Notes: generated by a model from the sequence alone, not told the origin. A stretch of 64,000 bases of DNA from Blasia pusilla (GCA_050084515.1 CM114275.1:11718001-11782000), one strand, 5' to 3'. Counted from the stretch's first letter, positions 12,181 to 22,856 are shown. Translations and numbers: made by a program.

Positions 12181-13420
12181 GGCTAGTGTGACTCGTCTCT
12201 ACCTCTTACCCCGACCCGGGTTAGGATCTCTCCAATATGGGATTCATGTGTAGTGCGGCCAGGTTGAGGCGGCAGATGGTGACTCGGGATGTCTGCGAGA
12301 GGCACCGAGCCATCAAGAGGTGGAGTTGAGATTGACCCACCAGAGGGGACCGATGGGCGGCGAGCCAGGGTTCCCTGATCATTCATATTGTCGGAGGCAC
12401 TACACACACCATCGATGGTGCCTCGGCGACCAGCGGTGCCTCTGATTCAGGCACCTACGTCGCCGCGTCACGAGGAGTTGGAGTGACAACTCCTATGCCG
12501 CCTCGAGTGGAGTCGGTGTCGACTATAGTGTTGGAGGTGGCCACTAGAGTGAGTCGACTCCGCTATTTTCCGCCTTAGAGTTGGCGGCGTTGGGAGTTGG
12601 ACCGGTGAGGTGTTCCGGTTGGCCGCCACCTTGTGTGAGCGTGAGAGATGAGCGCTTCTTGTTCAGAGGTAGTTGAGGAGGTGGTGGACTTGCCCTCGAG
12701 CGGTGCTTGGGGCGTTCCCCACGAGTCATGGCATGCGGCGGCAAAGTTGGTAGATATGCCACTCGACCGGCCATAGAGCGGCAAAGTGGTGACACTGAGT
12801 AGTGTTCTTTGGATAACCGAGCCGAGTATTTCGTTGGTTAGTCCGGGACAAGATATACCACCGCAGCGTGGCCCTACTTGATTCGGGAGCGCAACGCTTG
12901 ATGTTAGGGAAGGCGGCGTGTTTAGCGTTGGGGTTACGGAAGGCCGACATTGAGCCTTGTCCCTTCCGGATCTGAGACCTTGATTGGGGCGTATCACCCA
13001 CTCGAGATATGACTCGGACAGAGATTGTTGTCGAGTCGGCGAGAGCATGCGACGGATAGTGCTATGGTGCGCACACGCGCGATTACGACACCACGGAAAG
13101 TAAATGCGATGTGTTGGTGGGGAGTACGGTGTTATATCCCCTAGATTCATCCTTGACTTCGGGAGGAGACCGTTGCTTATCGGCTAGGATGGCCGTCGGT
13201 GACGGTCGGATGAGTCGATTACCCGTGCGTTTATGGGACGAGGTGATCGATCACGAGGCGAAGTCTCGACCACGTTGGCGGCTTTCACGAGGTAGTGTTA
13301 GGCGGCCGGGAGAGAGTTGTAGGAGGGGAACGCACATGCGGAGGATGTCCTAGTACCGGATAGTCCCACGGAGAGACAGGCCATGGCGGGTGTCTCTTCC
13401 CATGTTAGCGATGCCTCTTC
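12181..13420 (+). pseudogene. Element B protease region
   Basis: The retropepsin motif LLDSGAQRLMLGK lies near 12868-12906, followed by ALGLRKADIEPCPFRI. Both match the protease of elements A and D. Upstream sequence (12181-12840) is a low-complexity linker between nucleocapsid and protease. Multiple frame changes mean no complete protein. Plus-strand translation after the motif keeps MTRTEIVVESARAC and YPLDSSL-type segments seen in the siblings. Confidence 0.7.
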
Positions 13421-14540
13421 ACCATTATGGGGATACGACTGAGAGCTACAGAGGAGTGCCGAAGACCTCGTGAGGAGGCGGCGTGGAGTCATGTTTTTAT
13501 CCCAGAGCAGCGAGAGTCACGTGGCGATCGGGCTCTTGGAGTGGAGACGATGACCCCACTAGATACCACACCTGTTGTGTGGCGGTGCCGAAGGAGGGTG
13601 TTAGGGTGTTAGATCTCTTCGAGGGATTAGCACGGATTACGCCATATTGCAAAGCGGGCATACGGGTGCATCAAGTACCTTTATGTGGAGAGAGATGAGA
13701 CCCGCGGCAGTATCATTACGTCACGTGGCGAGATTGGTCCGAGGTATCCTGAGTTGTTGTCGGTATCTGCAGTGGGGATACGGCAAAGATACGCTACCCG
13801 CCGACATATCTTTGGTGGGGGCGCAGGATCTGGATAGAGTTGGCATTATTCATTTGGTGATTGCTGGATGGCCATGTCAAGGTCATTCATCAGCTGGCCG
13901 AGGATTTGGATTGCAGGATCCGCGGTCAGGGATGTTTTGGGAGATGCTGCGAGTAGTACGACACTTGCAGCAGAGTCAGATATGTTCTCCAGCGTACATT
14001 TTGGAGAACGTGCCGTTGTTGGGAGATACTCGTGCACGTGTGATGACGAGTGTACATCAGGTGAGGTCTTGGTTGGGACCGATTGTGTTGTTGGATGCAG
14101 CGAGAGTTGGGTCACGTGCCCATCGTCCACGACTGTGGTGGACGAACCTGATACCATCAGAGGTACTGAGTCGAGCCTAGAGTGGAGTCTAGAGAGCACC
14201 ACATCTCACGATGGATGCTATTTTGGACTCAGGGCGTTGATCTCAGGTGGTGACACGCGATGATAGACCACCATTGGCCACGGCCAATAGGGTGGGGGAG
14301 TTGAGGGCAGCCTTACCTACGTTGGTGAGCTCCCAGCATCCCATGCCTTTCGTCAGGGAGGGCCAGACATGATTTGGGATGAGGTGACCGGAGTATTGGA
14401 GGAGCCTACAGCAGATGAGCGCGAGCGCGCCATGGGGTTCACTACCGGTACTATGGCGGTGCCAAGGATGACTGAGGCATCACAGAGACAGGTGTTGGGT
14501 AGCGATGGACCTCAACTGTCTCACATGGATGACTAGGTAT
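13421..14540 (+). pseudogene. Element B DNMT3-like cytosine-C5 methyltransferase
   Basis: A DNA methyltransferase would transfer a methyl group from S-adenosylmethionine to cytosine C5. Motif I (EGVRVLDLFEGL, about 13595) is present but followed by a frameshift. From 13647 to 14180 one frame holds DISLVGAQDLDRVG, motif IV with the catalytic Cys (VIAGWPCQGHSSAGRGFG), a conserved SGMFWEMLRV helix, motif VI (AYILENVPLLGD) and motif VIII (GSRAHRPRLWWTNLIPSEVL). The HRxRLWWTNL wording is close to the DNMT3 pattern (AAHRARYFWGNLP), unlike the typical DNMT1 or bacterial QxRxR. A tail with ADERERAMGF follows (14410-14440). It lies between protease and RT. A defective copy, but this stretch is the best-preserved catalytic core in the window. 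Confidence 0.87.
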
Positions 14541-14836
14541 GGCTGAGGAGAGACGGATGCGAGTGTCATCCATGCCGTCACGTCCACGAGTTGGACCAAT
14601 ACCTACAGGATCTGTACAGGCATTGGCTGGGGGCGAGACGAGGAGAGATAGGCACCCATGGACTTCTTGGGACGTTGTTCGAGCAGAGAGTGCAAAGGCG
14701 GCTAGTAGCACATGTTCATTTTTCGGATGTGGAGCATGGTGTATGAGGTCAGAGTGGAGTGGCTGTTGCGGAGGTGGCTAGGATTGCTACATAGCAACCA
14801 AAGCCGGAGGTTGCGTCCTCTCCGAGTGAGGTCACG

Positions 14837-16341
14837 ATGGAGACTTGGGAGCTTGTGATAGGTCTCAAATTGATAGGAGGAGAGCGACGGCGAGTTCATA
14901 GGTTTTTGAGAGGGCATGTTAGTTGTTTTGCCTTCAGTATGAGAGACTTGGGTAGGTTGAAGGGTCCCGGGATACAGATTGAGTTGGCTAGTGATACGCC
15001 GATCTTTCGTCGACCCTACAGGTATTCTGATATGGAACGAGCCTTGATTGAGCAGAGTCATGACTTGTTGGAGGCAGGACTTGTGGAGTTATCACATGGG
15101 GAGTACGATCCGCCACGAGTCATGCCGGCAAAGAAGGATATGTATGGCAATTGGACGGATAGGCGGATGTGTGGAGATTACGTCTATCAACCGACATGCA
15201 CGAGGTCGATCGGTATGCCATGCCTACTCTCGAGGAGATCTTTGATGCGGTAGGGCATGCAAAGATCTTGACTTTAGATCTCCGTCTTTGGCTATCATCG
15301 CCTTCCTATCACGTTGGAGGATAGGGAGAAGACAGCATTTTGGGGGATAGATCGGTTCGGGAGAGATTGCTTGTATCAATGGCAGTTCTTACCATTTGGG
15401 TTGAAGAACGCGCCTACGGAGTTTCAGAGAGTGATGGATAGGATTCTGGCTGGCTTGGATTTTATGCGATGTTACATAGATGATATTCTTATCTTGATTC
15501 CACGGTTGAGGAGCATGAGCGACACTTGGAGGAGGTGTTTCGGCGATTGCAGTTACATGGACTGAAGTTACATACAGGCAAGTGCAGATTCTTTTAGGAG
15601 CAGATTGAGTACTTGGGACACACCATATACCCGAGTGGGTTAGGCGTTCAGCAGACGAAGGTAGAGGCTATTGCGCAGATTCCACGCCCTACAGATGTGA
15701 GTCGAGTCCGAGCATTTTTCTTGGTGGCGAACTTCTATCGACGGTATGTCAAGGGTTTTAGTGCGATCGCAAAGTCTTTGACCTTGTTGACGAGACTTGA
15801 TCAGGTGTGGTTGTGGGGAGATGATCAGGAGCGAGCATTTCAAGAGCTCAAGGACAGGTTGACGTCCTCACCCATTTTACAGAGACCCGTTAGGGGTCGC
15901 CCATTCCAATTACATACGGATTGGAGCATGTTGGGTCTAGGACCAGTGCTTACTCAGAGGGATGACGAGGAAAGGGAGTTCGTTGTGGCTTACGCGAGCC
16001 GATCAAACAACATTGCAGAGGCGAAGTACAGCTCCTACGAGGGAGAGTTCTTGGCTGTAGTGTGGGCCATGGCACATTTTAGTTGCTATTTATTTGGCAA
16101 CCCTTTCACACTTATCACTGATCATCAGCCGTTGAGGTGGTTGATGGAGTCCGAAAAGCTTACGAGAAAGTTTGCCACGTGGGCTCTATTACTACAGGAG
16201 TATGAGTTTGAGGTGGTTCATAGGCCAGGTCGGCTGAACCAGGATGCGGATGGGTTGAGTCGTAACCCATGTCCGAGTCAGAGAGACGACACAGGAGCTC
16301 GATGGCACGGAGAGAGTGATGAGGAGATGGTGCCCGGTTGA
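14837..16341 (+). pseudogene. Element B reverse transcriptase and RNase H
   Basis: The RT begins in the frame 14837-15253 (IFRRPYRYSDMERALI, VMPAKKDMYGNWTDRRMCGD). After small frame changes it continues at 15314-15565 with LYQWQFLPFGLKNAPTEFQR and the catalytic box CYIDDILI (YxDD). The frame 15613-16341 contains the RT thumb (EAIAQIPRPTDVSRVRAF) and RNase H with FQLHTDWSMLGLGPVL, YSSYEGEFLAVVWAM and ITDHQPLRWLM. The first RNase H catalytic Asp (HTD) is present. It ends in HRPGRLNQDADGLSRNPC, a typical Ty3 RNase H end. At least two frameshifts and one stop make it non-functional. Confidence 0.9.
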
Positions 16342-17745
16342 CATGCATCTGCCTATCTTTGTTGGTTGGCTATGGCAGGTCAGCCATAGGTGATGACTCC
16401 AGTGGTGGGGTTGGATGATGAGTCTTTGGATCCGGAGGTCAGTGAGGAGGCGACAGGTGGTCGTGATATCCATGACGACGTGGAGGTTGTGGAGTTCTTG
16501 CGATGGCGTCATAGCGAGCATAGTGAGTGCTAGGAGCGGATCGGATCCTCTGAGAGAGCCAAGAGGTTGAGGTGGGAGGGGACTCATTTTTGCGGGTATG
16601 GGGAGATGGTAGGATACGAGTGGTACCTCATCCTTCCCAGCGAGCACGTGTAGTGCGACATGCCCATGAGGAGTTGGGACATTTTGGAGTAAAGCGCATT
16701 TACGACTTACTCGAGGTTGTATTGGTGGCGCGGCATGCATCTTTGGGGTACAAGATTTGTGGCGGATGTATGGTATGACAGAGTGCGAGCATCCTTCAAT
16801 GCTCCCACTCCGCAATTACATCCTTTGCCGATGATGGGTTTAGGTTATCCGTGGAGTTTAGACTTTGCGGGACCTTTGCCATTGACAAGGCGTCATCATA
16901 GGTACGTGTTGGTCATGGTGGAGCATTTCTCCAAGTGGATAGAGTTGGTGGCACTACCGGACAAGGCGGCGAGGAACAGCTTATGCGTTTCTAGATCGTG
17001 TGCTTAGTCACTTTGGTGCACCGGCGGAGGTGTTGACCCGACCAGGTACCGAGTTCGGGGGAGAGTTTTAGGCCTTGTGTGATCAGGCCGATAGATCACC
17101 GCACCACGCCCGGGATCATCCCGAGGCGGATGGATTGGCGGAGAGAGTGGTACAGACGGTGAAGAGAGGATTGCGCAAGTATGGCTTGCAAAGCAGGGAC
17201 GATTGAGGGAGTGGGATCTCTGATTGCCATGGTTGGCTATGGGTTATCGCTTTAGTCGGCAGCATCCTTGGCGTCATTTTCACGCATTTTTGCTCTTTGG
17301 GAGAGAGCCAGATTTACCGCAGCGATTCGGACGTGACATGGCGGAGGTGTTAGATCTTGATGATCCGGATGTGTGGGTGCAAGCATGTTCTCGGAGGGCG
17401 AAGTTTTTGAGAGTTATGCCTATGGCCTTTGAGAACTTAGCTATTTCCCAGCATAGAGATACATTGAGGTACGTGACCATTCGTGGAGGAGGTTATCGTC
17501 CAGGGATTAGGAGGTTTCATCCTGGAGATTACGTGTATTTACAGCAGGCGGCACCCACGACGCTAAATGTCACTGCAGGGCGCACTATCCTACGTGTGCG
17601 CGAGGTATTACCGATCGGAGTCCTCATGTTGGAGGGACGGGATGGTATGGTTTGGAAAGATCATGTGCGCAATTGTGTGCCATGTCATCTTCCGAACGTA
17701 GATGGGATGGTGGATCCAAGCTTGGCAGTGGTACCTGTAGGCTTC
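16342..17745 (+). pseudogene. Element B integrase (DDE)
   Basis: An HHCC-like zinc domain starts with VRHAHEELGHFGVKRIYDLL (about 16650-16710). The catalytic core follows: SLDFAGPLPLTRRHHRYVLV (first Asp, about 16858), MVEHFSKWIELVALPDK, then, after frame changes, a second-Asp segment that reads LTRPGTEF (Asp lost) and a DGLAERVVQTVKRGL Glu segment. The C-terminal part lies in the long frame 17224-17889: FLLFGREPDLPQRFGRD, LRYVTIRGGGYRPGI, YVYLQQAAPTTLNV, and then the PHD finger. The core is broken, so no transposition is expected from this copy. Confidence 0.85.
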
Positions 17746-17889
17746 AGGTGTATGTTGTGCGGATCTGCAAGGGATGCAGCCACCATGTTGGTATATGATG
17801 GTTTTTCTCGAGGGTGGCATATGTCATGTCTGACCCCCCCTCTTTATGTGGTTCCCACGGGACGATGGATGTGTCCGAGATGTGTATAG
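17746..17889 (+). pseudogene. Element B PHD finger, two zinc ligands lost
   Basis: The last 47 residues of the integrase frame form a C4HC3 PHD finger fold: CMLCGSARDAATMLV, then YDGF where element D has CDGC, then WHMSC and WMCPRC. The Cys-to-Tyr and Cys-to-Phe changes remove two ligands, so zinc binding is doubtful. Element D keeps all eight ligands. Confidence 0.85.
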
Positions 17890-17967
17890 GGTAGTAGGTC
17901 ATGTCAAAGAGATGTGATATTTTCTATCTGGAGTTGGGGGGATCCAACTGCCAACTAGGGGGGCGGT

Positions 17968-18722
17968 TGAGTGATCTCCATGTATATGTATGAGTTCATT
18001 TTTGTACATGTGTGGATCGACCCGTGTGTGGGGAAGATCAGTGTTGTGTGGTGTAGATGTGACGAGCGATGTATGTTGTGTAGCGATATGTATGCGCACG
18101 ACAACTGTCACATCTGAGTAGCCGATAGGCCGAGATCTATCGTGGATGGGGCGTAGGAGCCAGCGGACTATCTTAAGTGTAACTTTGTCCCACAGTGTCG
18201 GATGAGGTTGAGGATAGGTCCATTGTGTCAGGAACGTTGTTTCTGACGACTTTCATGTTGAGGTCTTTTACAGCCGGGTGACTTGTTGACCAGGTCACCT
18301 GCCCCTCGTAACCTGTCTGCATGAGTTACCAAGGGAAGGGCTATTCTTAGGGGAAGAGCCTTTTGGCTCTTCCCAACCTATATAAGAGAGGAAGATGGCT
18401 TTCCTAAGCCATCTTTCTCATGTTGGGCCGTTGGAGCACCTCCCTTGTATGTGTGTGAGCTAGGACTAGGGTGCTAGCATCCGGATTCCTTGATAGCACA
18501 GGGTGGACGAGGCTCGATATGCCGATGTAGATTGAGGAGTGGAGTTTTAGGCCGGGTGTGCCGTTTTTACTACTCTTTATTTTTGTTGAGTGATCTCCAT
18601 GTATATGTATGAGTTCATTTTTGTACATGTGTGGATCAACCCGTGTGTGGGGAAGATCGGTGTTGTGTGGTGTAGATGTGACGAGCGATGTATGTTGTGT
18701 AGCGATATGTATGCGCACGACA
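17968..18722 (+). repeat. Element B 3' split repeat X1-Y2-X2
   Basis: X1 17968-18103 (136 bp, TGAGTGATCTCC...GCGCACGACA), dinucleotide AC, Y2 18106-18584, X2 18587-18722 (136 bp). X1 is preceded by the polypurine tract ACTAGGGGGGCGGT. X1 and X2 differ by only a few bases. Y2 matches the 5' repeat at 8599. Confidence 0.9.
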
Positions 18723-18726
18723 GACA

Positions 18727-19755
18727 CCCTTGGACTTCTTGGGATGTTTTGCAGGTTTGCTAGGAGATGATAGCCATAGCATCGAGCGTGGTTCTGGGTA
18801 CTGCACATGGAGATGTGAGTTCTATCGTTCGAGACGGGGTTGCACCATAACAACCACCGACATCCGCGCCAGAGAGTCCTATTGTAGTCAGAATGGAGAC
18901 TTGGAAGCCAGATATGGGCCCTAAGTACGTGAGGAGAGCGGTGTTGGATACACCAGTTTCTTTGGACTTATAGGAGCTATTTTGCTTTTAGTATGCATGA
19001 TTTGGGTACATTGAATGGTCTAGGGATCCGCATTGAGTTGTCGAGTGACATGCCGATCTTTTGACGATCCTACAAGTACAATGGTATGGCGAGGGCTATG
19101 ATTCAGAGTAGGAGCCAGGACTTGGTTGGAGCAGGACTAGTGGAGATGTCGCATGGAGAGTATGTATCTGCCACTATTATGCCCGCCAAGAAGGATGTGC
19201 ATGGCAATTGGACGGATAGGCGAATGTGTGGAGATTACAGACCTATCAATCGGCAGACAAAGGCCAATAAGTATGCCATGCCCACCCTTGAGGAGATCTT
19301 TGATACGATTGGGCATGCAAAGGTCTTCACTTTATTGGATTTGCGAGCCGGATACCATCAACTGCCTATCAGATTGGAGGACAGGCAGAAGATGGCATTT
19401 AGGGGCATCGATCCTCATGGGAAGGATTGTTTGTACCAGTGGCAGTTCTTACCATTCGGGTTAAAGAACGCCCCGACTGAGTTTCACAGGGTCATGGATA
19501 GGATCCTGGCAGGTCTGGATTCTGCTAGGTATTATATTGATGATATTGTAGTCTTTAGCACCACGGTTGAGGAGCATGAGCGACATCTAGAGGAGGTATT
19601 TTGACGATTGCAATTACATGGGCTAAAGCTAGATATAGGCAAGTGCAAGTTCTTCTACAACCAGATTGAGTACTTGGGTCATGCGATATACCCTAGGGGA
19701 TATTTCACGCATTCCACGCCCTACAGATGTGAGTTGAGTTCGTGCATTCATAGGA
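18727..19755 (+). pseudogene. Element A linker and reverse transcriptase (right part of A)
   Basis: Element A resumes with CCCTTGGACTTCTTGGGATG after element B. The frame 19086-19604 is a nearly complete RT palm: MPAKKDVHGNWTDRRMCGDY, RPINRQTKANKYAMPTLEEI, FTLLDLRAGYHQLPIRLED, LPFGLKNAPTEFHRVMDRIL and the catalytic YYIDDIVVF. It ends at TGA where element D has CGA. Upstream, TGA also replaces CGA near 19062. After a deletion near 19690-19700 the frame changes again. This is the best-preserved RT core of the family in the window. Confidence 0.9.
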
Positions 19756-20493
19756 TTGGCGAACTTCTATCGACGGTACGTCAAAGGTTTCAGTTCGATT
19801 GCGAAGCCGCTAACCTTGATGACCAAGGTGGATCAGGAGTGGCATTGGGGGGATGAGCAAGAGAGAGCATTTCAGATGCTCAAGGGCAGATTGACGTCCG
19901 CGCCCATATTGAGGAGACTGATCAGGGGTCATCCTTTCCAATTGCATACCGATTGCAGCATGTTGGGGCTTGGAGCCGTGCTCATCCAACATGATGATGA
20001 TGGTAGAGAGTTCGTGGTGGCTTATGCTAGTCGCTCAAAAAACACTGCAAAGGCAAAGTATAGCTCGTATGAGGGTGAGTGCTTGGCTGCAGTGTGGTCT
20101 GTCACACATTTCAGATGTTATCTATTTGGCAACCCCTTTACCATCATTACTGATCATCAACCACTTAAGTGGTTGATGGAGTCCGACAAGCTTACAGGAA
20201 AGCTTACGAGGTGGGCTCTTTTATTGCAGGAGTATGACTTCCAGGTGGTGCATAGACCTAGGATGCTCAACTAGGATGAAGATGGTTTGAGCCGTAACCC
20301 ATGCTCGAGTCAACGAGATGGGACTGGAGCTCGTTGGCATGGTGAGAGTGATGAGGAGTTGGTGCCAGGATGGCATGCGTCAGCCTATTTGGGCTTGTTG
20401 GCTATGGAGAGCCAGATTGCGGAGACTTTGATGGCGAGGTCTGGTGGAGAGTCCTTAGATCCAAAGGCCAGTGAGGAGACGACAGGTGGTTGA
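19756..20493 (+). pseudogene. Element A RNase H
   Basis: The frame 19756-20274 holds the RT connection (NFYRRYVKGFSSIAKPLTLM) and RNase H: FQLHTDCSMLGLGAVLIQHD, YSSYEGECLAAVWSV, ITDHQPLKWLMESDKLTGKL. It stops at TAG near 20272 (CAG in element D, RLNQDVDGLS). The next frame continues GLSRNPCSSQRDGTGARWH and ends at a TGA (CGA in D). RNase H would remove genomic RNA during cDNA synthesis. Confidence 0.88.
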
Positions 20494-21760
20494 GACATTC
20501 ACGACGATGGAGTGGTCTTGGAGTACCTGCGTACTGGCAATGTTGCAAGCATAGTGGGTTCTAGAGAGTGGGATCGGATCCTACAACGAGATAGACGGTT
20601 TTGGTGGGAGGACACACATGTGTTGCGAGTATGGAAGGATGGTAGAGTGCGTGTAGTGCCTCATCCTTCGTAGAAAGCACGTTTGGTGCGTCATGCCCAT
20701 GAGGAGTTGGGTCATTTTGGAATGAAGCTAAGGATGCTTGCCCGCTTGCTCCAAATTCAATATTGGTGGCGAGGCATGCAGACTGACGTTCAACAGTTTG
20801 TTGCCACATGCAAGGTGTGTGATCGAGTCTGAGCATCGGTCAATGCTCCAACTCCACAGTTGCATCCACTTCCGATCATGGGTTTAGGTTATAGATGGAG
20901 TTTAGATTTTGCAAGACCTTTGCCTTTGACGGAGCGCCATAGTCATTATGTGTTGTGATGGTCGAGCACTTCTCGAAGTGGATAGAGTTGGTTGCATTGC
21001 CTGACAAATCAAGTGAGGGAGTTGCATATGCCTTCCTAGATCGAGTGTTGAGTCATTACGACACACCAGCTGAGGTGTTGACACACCAGGGTATAGAGTT
21101 CCACGGGGAGTTTCAGGCGTTGTGTGATTAGGCACTGATCGACCATCGCACTACTTCGCGAGATAATCCTGAGGCGGATGGACTAGCGCAGCGGGTTGCA
21201 GAGAGGTCACCTAAGAGATTGGGACCTTCAGTTTCCGTGGTTGGCGATGGGATTGATTCAGAAGGCAAGCATCCTTAGCGTCTTTCTCACCGTACTTGTT
21301 GCTTTATGGCCGAGAGCAAGATTTACCAACGGCCATTCGTCAAGATACTGGTGAGGTGTTGAACCTTGATGACCGTGATGTATGGATGTGAGCATGTTCT
21401 GAGAGGGCTGAGTTATTTCAGAGAGTGATGCCCATGGCGTTTGAGAACTTGGCGATTGCGCAACATCGGGATACGTTGAGATATGCGACTATTCGGGGAG
21501 GTGGTTATCGACCTACAATCCAGAGGTTTCATGAGGAAGACTATGTCTACTTGCTGCAGACGGCACCCATGACGTTGGATGTGATTGCAGGGCGGACCAT
21601 CTTGAGAGTGCGTGAGGTTTTGCCATCCGGTGTTCTCTTATTGGAGGGACGCGATGGTATGGTTTGGAAGGACCATGTGCCTAACTGTGCGCCATATCAT
21701 CTTCCGAACATTGACGGTATAGTTGATCCGAGCTTAGCAATAGTTCCTACAGGCTTGCCG
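20494..21760 (+). pseudogene. Element A integrase
   Basis: The zinc domain shows RHAHEELGHFGMK, QYWWRGMQTDVQQFVATCKV and CDRV (HHCC). The core shows WSLDFARPLPLTERHSHYVL, SKWIELVALPDKSSEGVAYA and a degraded second-Asp segment (THQGIEFHGEFQALCD). The C-terminal frame 21425-21805 carries the RYATIRGGGYRPTIQRF domain and a FLEGRDGMVWKDHV-type segment leading to the PHD. A TAG at about 20670 replaces CAG of D. Several other frame changes occur near 21190-21260. Confidence 0.82.
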
Positions 21761-21891
21761 TGTATGTTGTGTGGTTCACCTAATGCCTACTATGCTAGTC
21801 TGTGATAGAGAGAGGATGGCATATGGCATGTTTGACGCCACCTCTCACTAGGGTTCCTCAAGGACGATGGATGTATCCCATATGTACATAG
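21761..21891 (+). pseudogene. Element A PHD finger remnant
   Basis: It begins CMLCGSPNAYYASL and then stops: a deletion relative to element D removes the CDGC ligands and shifts the frame. Downstream bases still encode the WHMAC and RVPQGRWM-like end in another frame. Confidence 0.75.
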
Positions 21892-22073
21892 AGTAGGTAG
21901 TTCTACATTTTGACTTGTGTCTGTGACATGGATGACAAGAAGGCGACTAACGATTGGGCCACATGAACACCCGACCTTCTTGCTCTTAGCGTCCGAGAGA
22001 TGTATATCATGGTAGGTAGGGATAGATGGCTATCTGGAGTTAGAGAGACCTAACCACCAGCTAGGGGGGCGAT

Positions 22074-22856
22074 TGGAGATATTTTGGTACTTCTTGTCTC
22101 GTTGTTTGGATGCCATGAGTTAGCATGGGATCGTGCGTGTTTGTATGTGTGTTCGGTGATAATGATGTATGTTGTGTAGCGATTTGTATGCGCACGACAA
22201 CTGTCACGTCTTTTAGGACAGATCGATGAGATCTAGTAGAGCGCCTTCGTGAGTAGTGGAGGACAGGCTCAGTATCTCGAGGATGACCTGTTGAGGCCCC
22301 GCGAATCCTGAGAGAGCGAGGTTTCCCCTTCGTTTCGGCTCATTTGGAGCCATATTGAGGAACTTACTATTTTAGGTAAGTACCATTTTGAGTATATGAT
22401 CAACTTTATATTTTTGGTAAGTTGCCCTTGACCTCCTACATCAGGTCAAGAGCCAAGGAGGTGACTTGGGAGCATAGGTTACCATGGAGAGAGCTTGGGA
22501 GAGGGGAAGGGTATATTTCAATGAGAGAGAGTTTGAGAGCTCATTCTCTCTTTGTTGAACCTCTTGGCATGAGGCGGAGGAGCTATGGTCTTGCTTGCCT
22601 TGTGTGTGTAACCCAAGCCTCTCATTAGGAGAGTGGGTTTGATTTGACATTGAGAGAGACTTGTGAGAGTGCACACATGTGAGAACTATGGTGTTGTGAG
22701 AGAGATTTGATCTTATTTTAGGGGGGCGATTGGAGATATTTTGGTACTTCTTGTCTCGTCGTTTGGATGCCATGAGTTAGCATGGGATTGTGCGTGTTTG
22801 TGTGTGTTTTCGATGACGGCGATGTATATTTTGTAGCGATGTGTATGCGCACGACA
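22074..22856 (+). repeat. Element A 3' split repeat X1-Y2-X2
   Basis: X1 22074-22199 (126 bp, TGGAGATATTTTGG...GCGCACGACA), AC, Y2 22202-22720, GGGGGGCGAT, X2 22731-22856 (126 bp). X1 follows a polypurine tract CTAGGGGGGCGA. A copy of that tract also precedes X2. Confidence 0.9.

Larger units (their letters stand above)
8599..18721 (+). mobile_element. Element B: DNMT-PHD Ty3/gypsy-like retrotransposon
   Basis: A complete but defective copy nested in element A. Left junction GGGAG-AGACA-TGTCACATC and right junction GCGCACGAC-AGACA-CCCTTGG give a 5-bp duplication, AGACA. Element D preserves the uninterrupted target (GGGAGAGACACCCTTGG), confirming the ends. Its terminal repeats and leader differ strongly from those of A, D and E, so it is a second subfamily, but the coding order is the same: gag, protease, methyltransferase, RT, RNase H, integrase, PHD. 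Length is about 10.1 kb. Confidence 0.92.
1570..22856 (+). mobile_element. Element A: DNMT-PHD Ty3/gypsy-like retrotransposon, split by element B
   Basis: Element A occupies 1570-8598 and 18722-22856. The gap is element B, inserted in the same orientation. Order seen: 5' repeat Y, long leader, gag, protease, methyltransferase, RT, RNase H, integrase, damaged PHD, then X-Y-X. Flanks are AGAGC on the left and ATAGC on the right, a probable target duplication with one mismatch. The copy carries a 109-bp tandem duplication in the protease region, an inverted fragment of a sibling element inside the methyltransferase, and many stop codons, mainly C-to-T changes at CAG and CGA. Without these additions its length is about 10.2 kb, equal to copies B and D. 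Confidence 0.88.

Noticed and set aside
13647-14180. Methyltransferase as a host gene fragment lying by chance between retroelements
   Set aside because: The same domain occupies the same position between protease and RT in three copies in both orientations.
17968-18722. Conventional identical LTRs for the DNMT elements
   Set aside because: The X repeat is absent from the 5' end in A, B and D and present twice at the 3' end, so a simple LTR model does not fit.
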